Source: Leptolinea sp964404415
Lineage (GTDB): Bacteria; Chloroflexota; Anaerolineae; Anaerolineales; Anaerolineaceae
Assembly (NCBI GenBank): GCA_964404415.1
Contig: CAYOKC010000095.1
Span: 1-14,497, forward strand
DNA: 14,497 bases
Direction of reading: 5' to 3'
Part shown: positions 7,382 to 12,835 of the stretch, in pieces
Position numbering within the stretch: position 1 is the stretch's first letter
Layout: each line of letters starts with the position of its first letter
Notes under the pieces: generated by a model
Database searches by the model: none
Seen by the model: only the letters and a program-made list of their open reading frames with translations
What the model was told of the DNA's origin: nothing
Made by a program: the position numbers and the translations under genes

Positions 7382-8116
7382 TTATTTTTCAAACAGATCA
7401 GGCCACATCGCGGCCTGATTTTGTTTTAACCAGTTCCGGCACGCCTGGTACTCCGGACAGTACTGCCCCACTAATGTCCAGAAGGCTTTGGAGTGGTTAT
7501 GCTCGGTCATATGGGCCAATTCATGCACAACCACATAATCCAGCACTTCAGGTGGCGCCATGATCAACCGCCAGTTGAAACTCAATGTACCCCGGGTGGA
7601 ACAGGATCCCCAGCGGGTGCGCTGATTGCGGATGGCCATGCCGGATGGCTTCGCGCCCATCTGCTTCGCCCGGATCCGTACCTGATGGAACAGGGCGGCT
7701 TCCGCTTCATTGACCAGCCATTTATGCAATTGTTTTGTGGAGGACCCCCGCCCGGTGATCACACGGATGCTCCCCTGGCACGCGATGACCTGCGGCTTTT
7801 CCAGAATACCCGCGGGTTTGACATCGAGTGTGACCGGTTTTCCCTGGAAGAGGATCTGCCCTTCGGGTAGGGATTTCTTCTTGATCCGGGCTTTGTGTTT
7901 CTGCAGTTTTGCCTGCTTCTCCACGATCCAGTCGGCATATTCTTTGATCAGCTTTTCCGGCCGTAAGCGTGATCCTTCAGGCAAAACGATCTCAATTTTC
8001 TCGGCGGTAACCGAAATCCGCCAACGACGCGCCCGGGTGGAGTAGCGAACCTGATACGCGATAGATTGCGTACCGGAAGAAATGGAGACGGAAGATTGAA
8101 TAACCGGATCTTTCAT
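7382..8116 (-). CDS. YgjP-like (DUF45) zinc metallopeptidase
   Basis: From the ATG at 8116 this is a 244-residue soluble protein, normal for the YgjP-like metallopeptidase domain family (PF01863). The zinc-binding signature HELAHMTEHNHSKAFW lies at 198-213: His198, Glu199, His202 and the third ligand His208. The family motif RTRWGSCS is just upstream (about 166-173), and RRWRISV near the N terminus is also typical. Catalytic function in this family is largely uncharacterised. The frame extends to a TTG at 8176, but the ATG has AGG at good spacing (CAGGCAAAATG) and the extra 20 residues look non-family, so the shorter form is preferred. The gene converges with the YugP-like gene with only 9 bases between stops, and its last codons encode that gene's terminator hairpin. 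Confidence 0.88.
   Translation of the reverse strand: MKDPVIQSSVSISSGTQSIAYQVRYSTRARRWRISVTAEKIEIVLPEGSRLRPEKLIKEYADWIVEKQAKLQKHKARIKKKSLPEGQILFQGKPVTLDVKPAGILEKPQVIACQGSIRVITGRGSSTKQLHKWLVNEAEAALFHQVRIRAKQMGAKPSGMAIRNQRTRWGSCSTRGTLSFNWRLIMAPPEVLDYVVVHELAHMTEHNHSKAFWTLVGQYCPEYQACRNWLKQNQAAMWPDLFEK
7397..7427 (+). terminator. Intrinsic terminator of the YugP-like gene, inside the convergent YgjP-like coding sequence
   Basis: An 8-base-pair perfect stem, ATCAGGCC (7397-7404) with GGCCTGAT (7412-7419), closes a 7-base loop and is followed by TTTGTTTT (7420-7427). This is a textbook rho-independent terminator on the plus strand, 24 bases after the YugP-like stop. On the minus strand the same bases encode residues near the C terminus of the YgjP-like protein (NQAAMWPD). 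Confidence 0.8.
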
Positions 8117-8193
8117 TTTGCCTGACCTGAGCGAGTATGATAAAGTTAAGCGAACAATCACGCAAGTTAAAAACAACCAAAATTTACCTCTAA

Positions 8194-8670
8194 GTGCGCA
8201 AAGATCTGTCTTTTTTTGGCGAATTTGGCAAACAGGGAAGCGGTTACAACATTGACTTCCTGACGGACAAAATTCTCGCCATACTGAAGCTTGACCGCGT
8301 GTGGGATGTAGCCCTGGTGGGTATTGGCGACCTTGGACATGCCATTGCCCGGTATCCCGGTTTCGCGGAACGGGGATTCAATATCCGGTTTATTTTTGAC
8401 AGCGACCCGAAAAAGATCGGGCTTAATGTAGGCAACCATGAAGTGCAATCCATGGATAACATGGTTGACGTGATCCGCGCTGCCGGCATCCGGGTGGCGA
8501 TGATCACCGTCCCCTCACGCGCCGCGCAAACGGTCGCCGACCTTCTGGTGGAAGCCGGTGTGAAAGCCATATTGAATTACGCCCCGGTTCCCCTGAATGT
8601 ACCTGACGGAGTACGCGTGGAAACCGTCAGCCCGATCATTCAAATGGAACACATGACGTACTATCTATAA
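8194..8670 (+). CDS. rex: Rex-like redox sensor, NAD-binding domain only (N-terminal DNA-binding domain absent)
   Basis: The 158-residue frame matches the C-terminal two thirds of the redox repressor Rex, which is normally about 210 residues. It starts at VRKDLSFFGEFG, exactly the linker after the Rex winged helix. The Rossmann domain follows: LVGIGDLGHA (41-50; the usual motif is GAGNLG), FDSDPKKIG (68-76), TVPSRAAQTVA (105-115) and ILNYAPVPLNVP (126-137). It ends at the usual Rex C terminus (MTYYL). The preceding codon is TAA, so the GTG at 8194 is the first possible start, and no ribosome binding site is visible. In the same frame, 8137-8193 reads as an 18-codon peptide that does not resemble a winged helix. 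Only 77 bases separate this gene from the divergent YgjP-like start, too few for the missing domain. It could be a decayed fragment or a DNA-binding-deficient NADH sensor. No frameshift or stop interrupts it. Confidence 0.75.
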   Translation: MRKDLSFFGEFGKQGSGYNIDFLTDKILAILKLDRVWDVALVGIGDLGHAIARYPGFAERGFNIRFIFDSDPKKIGLNVGNHEVQSMDNMVDVIRAAGIRVAMITVPSRAAQTVADLLVEAGVKAILNYAPVPLNVPDGVRVETVSPIIQMEHMTYYL

Positions 8671-8680
8671 AGCGTGAACG

Positions 8681-8719
8681 TAGAAGTATTCTTTTTTCTT
8701 CTAACCGCTAGATTAGAAG
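8681..8719. repeat. Overlapping inverted repeats between convergent genes
   Basis: Three related units occur: TAGAAG (8681-8686), CTTCTAA (8698-8704) and TTAGAAG (8713-8719). The middle one can pair with either neighbour, giving a 6-bp stem with an 11-base loop or a 7-bp stem with an 8-base loop. The right half overlaps the last codons of the nucleotidyltransferase gene. Because the genes are convergent this may help end transcription, but the T-run sits inside a loop and the stems are AT-rich. Confidence 0.3.
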
Positions 8720-9001
8720 CAATAAATCCTTTTGTGCCTCTTCCATCACATATGGTTTGAGGCTATCCAGGGTTCCGATATCTACTCTGAGATCAAATTT
8801 TTCTTCAAGAAATAATTGAAGGGAAACCAACCCGAACAGACCGGTTTGGTTCGAAAATTCCACCAAAAGATCAACATCGCTTTTGGAAGATGCCTCATCG
8901 CGTGCGAAAGAACCAAACAGGTACAAATGTTTAACTCCAAATTGTTCATGGAGTATTTGCCTGTTATTTGAAATTATTAGGATGATCTGGTCCCGATGCA
9001 C
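8708..9001 (-). CDS. MNT-type minimal nucleotidyltransferase (MntA-like antitoxin family), orphan
   Basis: This 97-residue protein is a minimal nucleotidyltransferase. The signature GSFARDEASSKSDVDLLVEF spans 30-49, with GS at 30-31, metal-binding Asp42 and Asp44, and the third carboxylate Asp74 in LRVDIG. In HEPN/MNT modules such proteins are antitoxins that AMPylate and neutralise the HEPN RNase. No HEPN gene lies on either side: the mreB-like gene is immediately upstream and the Rex-like gene is convergent downstream. The start is a GTG 7 bases after the mreB-like stop, with a GGGCGG-like stretch before it, so it probably rides on the atp-mreB transcript. Base composition is about 40% G+C over 8701-9000 by hand count, far below the neighbouring mreB and atp genes, which suggests separate acquisition. 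Confidence 0.85.
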   Translation of the reverse strand: MHRDQIILIISNNRQILHEQFGVKHLYLFGSFARDEASSKSDVDLLVEFSNQTGLFGLVSLQLFLEEKFDLRVDIGTLDSLKPYVMEEAQKDLLLLI

Positions 9002-9008
9002 CCGCCCA

Positions 9009-10016
9009 TTATACAGGCAGCAGACTGCGGCGCAACAGATCCCGCATGGACTGCGCTTTCGCGGCGCCTTCCGCCGTGCATGTCAACGGGTTGTCAACCA
9101 GATAGGCTGGGATACCCAGCGCCTTGGTCAGGTACTTGTCAACGCCGCGCAGCAGCGACCCGCCGCCGCACAGGGCAACGCCGCGGTCGATGATGTCAGA
9201 GAGCAGTTCAGGTGGGGTTTTTTCCAGTACCTTGCGGGCTGTGTTGACAACTTCCGTCATCGGCTCCTGAAGGGCTTCCATCAGGTCATCCGTGGTCAGG
9301 TTGACCGGCCGAGGCAGGCCTGAGACCTGATCCTGTCCCTGAACTTCCATGGCCAGCTGCTGTTCCTGGGGAACCACGGAACCGATCTTGATCTTTAACA
9401 ATTCAGCCGTAGGCTGACCGATGATCACGCCGTATTTTCGGCGGGTGTAGGTGATGATGGCGTCATCGAAACGCAATCCGCCCGCGTGGGATGTTTCAGC
9501 CGTGACAATGGAGTACATCGAGAGTACGGCTGCCTGCATGGTTCCCCCGCCCATGCTGATGACCATGTTGCCTGTGGGGGTTCCGATGGGCAGGTCAATG
9601 CCCAGGGCGGCAGCCAGCGGCTGCTGGATCAACGCCACATCACGAGGGCCGGCTCCCAGGCTGGCTTCCTGTACGGCGCGGCTTTCCACGCTGGTAACAC
9701 CATAGGGAACGGTCACCATCACTTTTGGCTTGGAAAAAAATGTGGGACCGCACAATTTCTTGACAAAGAAACTCAGTAGCTTTTCAGTGATCTCATATTC
9801 CGCGATCACTCCGTGCTGCAGCGGGCGCACAACCTCAATCGAATCCGGCACGCGGCCGATCATATCGCTGGCCGCCTGTCCGCATTCGACCATTTTCATC
9901 TCATCGGGAATGATGGCTACTACCGTAGGCTCTTGCAGAAGAATCTGATTGCCTTCGGCAATCACAATATTCATCGTGCCCAGGTCGATGCCTAATTCTC
10001 GGGAAAAACCGGGCAT
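9009..10016 (-). CDS. mreB: Divergent MreB-like actin homologue
   Basis: The 335-residue length is normal for MreB, the bacterial actin that guides wall synthesis along the inner membrane. Family features kept: phosphate-1 loop GIDLGT (9-14), NEP-like QEPTVVAI (28-35), SDIIDRGVALCGGGSLLRG (273-291) as the adenosine motif, and a hydrophobic TFF near 92-94 where the membrane-binding loop lies. Features lost: the catalytic pair in the family's LIEEPMAAA is Gln131-Gln132 here (LIQQPLAAA), and phosphate-2 DIGGGT reads SMGGGT with Ser154 for Asp; GDEMD reads GLRFD (180-184). It may bind nucleotide but hydrolyse it poorly. No mreC or mreD is adjacent. The gene follows atpC by 25 bases, and AGAGGA lies about 11 bases before the ATG. 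It could also be classed as a separate MreB-like paralogue. Confidence 0.85.
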   Translation of the reverse strand: MPGFSRELGIDLGTMNIVIAEGNQILLQEPTVVAIIPDEMKMVECGQAASDMIGRVPDSIEVVRPLQHGVIAEYEITEKLLSFFVKKLCGPTFFSKPKVMVTVPYGVTSVESRAVQEASLGAGPRDVALIQQPLAAALGIDLPIGTPTGNMVISMGGGTMQAAVLSMYSIVTAETSHAGGLRFDDAIITYTRRKYGVIIGQPTAELLKIKIGSVVPQEQQLAMEVQGQDQVSGLPRPVNLTTDDLMEALQEPMTEVVNTARKVLEKTPPELLSDIIDRGVALCGGGSLLRGVDKYLTKALGIPAYLVDNPLTCTAEGAAKAQSMRDLLRRSLLPV

Positions 10017-10041
10017 AGGTCTTTTATCCTCTCATTAATAA

Positions 10042-10464
10042 TTAACGGCTCTGTTTGGCTTTGTAGCGCCGTACAGCGTCAAGCCGCAGGTTGGAACGGC
10101 GCATGGCCGCCTGGATCTTCAGATACTCATCTGTCTGGGTTTGAGGCGTCCTGGCCAGTGCGTCTTCCGCGCGTTTACGGGCCATCTCAGCCCGGTGAAT
10201 ATCGATCTCGTCCACATTCTCCGCCGCGTCTGCCAGAATGGTCACCTGATCCGGTTGGACTTCGGCCACGCCACCGGCAACGGTGAAGAATTGTTCATCC
10301 GTTTTGGTTTTTACAGAAACAACACCGAAACGGAGAAGCGTCAGTACAGGTGAGTGGTTCGGCAGAATACCCATATCACCTTCCACACCCGGGAGGTTGA
10401 CAATATCCACATCTCCCTGGAAGACGATCCGGTCCTGCGATACTACTTCACAACGAATGGGCAT
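10042..10464 (-). CDS. atpC: F1Fo ATP synthase subunit epsilon
   Basis: This is a full-length 140-residue epsilon subunit. The N-terminal beta-sandwich (1 to about 85) has VVSQDRIVFQGDVDIVNLPG and the family stretch GDMGILPNHSPVLTLL (29-44); the C-terminal two-helix part (about 88-136) is present and basic. Epsilon sits on the central stalk with gamma, and its C-terminal helices can brake ATP hydrolysis. A strong AAGGAG lies before the ATG and overlaps the atpD stop region; the genes are 9 bases apart. Confidence 0.97.
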   Translation of the reverse strand: MPIRCEVVSQDRIVFQGDVDIVNLPGVEGDMGILPNHSPVLTLLRFGVVSVKTKTDEQFFTVAGGVAEVQPDQVTILADAAENVDEIDIHRAEMARKRAEDALARTPQTQTDEYLKIQAAMRRSNLRLDAVRRYKAKQSR

Positions 10465-10473
10465 TCGTGCTCC

Positions 10474-11871
10474 TTACCCGGCCAGTGTCTTGGCTTTTTC
10501 GATGGCATCCTCGATCGTTCCAACCATGCTGAACGCCTGCTCGGGCAGATCATCATGTTTGCCATCCAGTATCTCGCGGAAACTGCGCACAGTGTCACGC
10601 AGGGGCACATAGCGCCCGGGGATGCCGGTGAACTGTTCGGCCACTGACATGGGCTGCGAGAAGAAGCGTTCGATCTTACGGGCGCGGGAGACAATGATCT
10701 TGTCTTCTTCGCTGACCTCATCGATACCCAGAATGGCGATGATATCCTGAAGGTCTTTGTAACGCTGCAAGATCCGCTGTACTTCGCGGGCGGTGTTGTA
10801 GTGCTCATCACCCACGATCTTTGGGTCTAGAATACGGGAAGTGGAAGCCAGCGGGTCAACCGCCGGGTAAATACCTTTTTCAGAAATAGCCCGTTCAAGC
10901 GCGATAGTGGCGTCGAGGTGGGTAAAGGTCGCCACAGGAGCCGGATCGGAGTAGTCATCCGCCGGAACATAGACCGCCTGCATGGATGTGATGGAACCTG
11001 TGCGGGTTGAGGTGATACGCTCCTGCAGTTCGCCCATTTCGGTAGCCAACGTCGGCTGGTAACCCACCGCGGAGGGCATACGCCCGAGCAGCGCGGAGAC
11101 TTCGGAACCGGACATGGTGAAGCGGAAGATGTTGTCAATGAACAGCAGCACGTCCTTGCCCTGGTCGCGGAAGTATTCCGCCATGGCCAGCGCGGAAAGC
11201 GCCACTCGCAGGCGCACGCCGGAAGGCTCGTTCATCTGGCCGTACACCATGACGGTATCTTTCATAACGCCCGATTCGAGCATTTCACGGTACAACTGCG
11301 TTCCTTCGCGGGTGCGTTCCCCCACGCCGGCGAACACGGAATTGCCCTGGTGAACCGTGGCGATGGAACGGATCAGTTCCATGATGATGACCGTCTTACC
11401 TACGCCGGCTCCGCCGAAAATACCGGTCTTGCCACCTTTGGTGAACGGGGCGATCAGGTCGATCACTTTCAACCCGGTTTCAAATACTTCAACACGGGTG
11501 GATTGTTCTTCAAATTTCGGGGCTGGCCGGTGGATGGGATACCGAGCTTCAGCAATCAGTTCCCCTTTGTTATCCACAGTGTTGCCCAGCACATTGAATA
11601 TGCGTCCCAGAATATTCGGGCCGACCGGTACACGGATCGGGAAACCCGTGCGTTTTACCGGCACATTGCGCTGCATACCGTCAGTGGTATCCATGGCCAC
11701 GCAACGCACCACGTTGTCACCCAGGTGTTTTTCAACTTCCAAAACAATGGAAGGTCCTTCTGTAGAGACGACCTCAAGAGCTTCATACAATTCAGGCATA
11801 TTATCCGCGGAGAATTCCACATCCACCACACTACCCTGAACCTGTGCGACACGCCCGGTTTGAAATTCCAT
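10474..11871 (-). CDS. atpD: F1Fo ATP synthase subunit beta
   Basis: The 465-residue catalytic subunit has normal length. Walker A is GGAGVGKT (153-160), the catalytic Glu185 is in GVGERTREG, Walker B ends at Asp246 in VLLFIDNIFR, and ALLGRMPSAVGYQPTLATEMG is intact. The DELSEED-type lever reads IDEVSEED. It forms the three catalytic sites of F1 with alpha and couples ATP synthesis to gamma rotation. The ATG has an excellent GGGAGGT ribosome binding site. It lies 24 bases after atpG and 9 bases before atpC within the operon. Confidence 0.98.
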   Translation of the reverse strand: MEFQTGRVAQVQGSVVDVEFSADNMPELYEALEVVSTEGPSIVLEVEKHLGDNVVRCVAMDTTDGMQRNVPVKRTGFPIRVPVGPNILGRIFNVLGNTVDNKGELIAEARYPIHRPAPKFEEQSTRVEVFETGLKVIDLIAPFTKGGKTGIFGGAGVGKTVIIMELIRSIATVHQGNSVFAGVGERTREGTQLYREMLESGVMKDTVMVYGQMNEPSGVRLRVALSALAMAEYFRDQGKDVLLFIDNIFRFTMSGSEVSALLGRMPSAVGYQPTLATEMGELQERITSTRTGSITSMQAVYVPADDYSDPAPVATFTHLDATIALERAISEKGIYPAVDPLASTSRILDPKIVGDEHYNTAREVQRILQRYKDLQDIIAILGIDEVSEEDKIIVSRARKIERFFSQPMSVAEQFTGIPGRYVPLRDTVRSFREILDGKHDDLPEQAFSMVGTIEDAIEKAKTLAG

Positions 11872-11895
11872 AACTACCTCCCAGTATTGTCCGCT

Positions 11896-12810
11896 TTACG
11901 CGGTCTCCTCGGATTTTGCCACGGCAGCCATGGCTTCAGCGCCGCCGGTAATATCCAGCATATCATTGGTGATCGCCTGCTGGCGGGCTTTGTTGTAATC
12001 CATTTGCAGCGACGCGATCAACTCGCGGGCATTATCAGTGGCATTGCGCATGGAGACCATGCGGGCCGCCTGTTCGCTGGCCTGTGATGTAAGGATCGCC
12101 TGGTACACCTGTAATTCCGTAAACCGGGTGATGATACCTTCCAGAATCCGGCGGTCATCCGGTTCGTATTCAAAAACTGAATTCGTTTTGTGGTGGGTCA
12201 CATTGTAAGCAACCACACGGTCTTCCGCGAATTCCACTTCCAATGGTAGCAGTTTACGGATGACCACATCCTGTTTGACCATGCTGTGGAAATCGGTATA
12301 CACCAGGAAAACCTGGTCAGCGCGGCCTTCAAGATATTCTTCAATGGCAATGTGGCCGACAGCCGACAGGCTGGCAAATGACGGCGCGATGGGAATATCG
12401 CTGAAATCCGCGATCACATTGCGCCGCCGCCGTAACAGCATGTCACGGCCTTTGCGTCCAATGGCAATGTAGCTGACACCAGCCGAAAAATCACGGAAGG
12501 TATCCAGCGCGTCTTTCACCAGATTGACATTAAACGCGCCGGCCAATCCACGGTCACCGCTGATCAAAATAACCAGGACTTTCTTTACCTCTTCGCGTTC
12601 TTTCAGCAGCGGGTGCAGGCTGGCATGCCCTGGCTGCCGGGCAAGGTGCACCAGCAGCTTCCATGATTTTTCAGCATACGGCCTGGTCGCATTGACTGCC
12701 GCGATGGCTTTACGCACCTTGGCAGCGCTTACGGTTTCCAGCGCGCGGGTAACCTGGGCGATACTCTTTACGCTCCGGATACGGAGCCGCATTTCTCGAG
12801 CAGATGCCAT
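11896..12810 (-). CDS. atpG: F1Fo ATP synthase subunit gamma
   Basis: The 304-residue rotor shaft subunit is close to the usual length (about 285-300). The N-terminal helix has the family start MASAREMRLRIRSVKSIAQV, the middle Rossmann-like domain has LVILISGDRGLAGAFN, and the C-terminal helix carries ARMVSMRNATDNA followed by YNKARQQAITNDM; these two helices form the coiled coil inside F1. The ATG at 12810 has AAAGGA upstream, 25 bases after the atpA stop. There is a short Ala/Glu-rich tail after the last helix. Confidence 0.97.
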   Translation of the reverse strand: MASAREMRLRIRSVKSIAQVTRALETVSAAKVRKAIAAVNATRPYAEKSWKLLVHLARQPGHASLHPLLKEREEVKKVLVILISGDRGLAGAFNVNLVKDALDTFRDFSAGVSYIAIGRKGRDMLLRRRRNVIADFSDIPIAPSFASLSAVGHIAIEEYLEGRADQVFLVYTDFHSMVKQDVVIRKLLPLEVEFAEDRVVAYNVTHHKTNSVFEYEPDDRRILEGIITRFTELQVYQAILTSQASEQAARMVSMRNATDNARELIASLQMDYNKARQQAITNDMLDITGGAEAMAAVAKSEETA

Positions 12811-12835
12811 TCAGATGGTCCTTTAAGTCAGTGGA

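Noticed and set aside
8117..8176. N-terminal 20-residue extension of the YgjP-like protein from a TTG
   Set aside because: The ATG at 8116 has a better-placed ribosome binding site and the extension does not look like family sequence.
8137..8193. An 18-codon ORF in frame with and ending directly before the Rex-like start, considered as the remains of the Rex winged helix
   Set aside because: Its residues do not resemble a winged helix, it is far too short, and its own ribosome binding site is poor; kept only as a possible leader.
8194..9001. Rex-like and nucleotidyltransferase genes as a new toxin-antitoxin or defence pair
   Set aside because: They are convergent, differ strongly in composition, no toxin-like gene is present, and nothing links them beyond proximity.
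11350..12087. A 245-codon plus-strand open frame antisense to the atpD start and atpG end
   Set aside because: It lies opposite two highly conserved genes, has no recognisable domain and looks like codon-bias shadow of GC-rich sequence.
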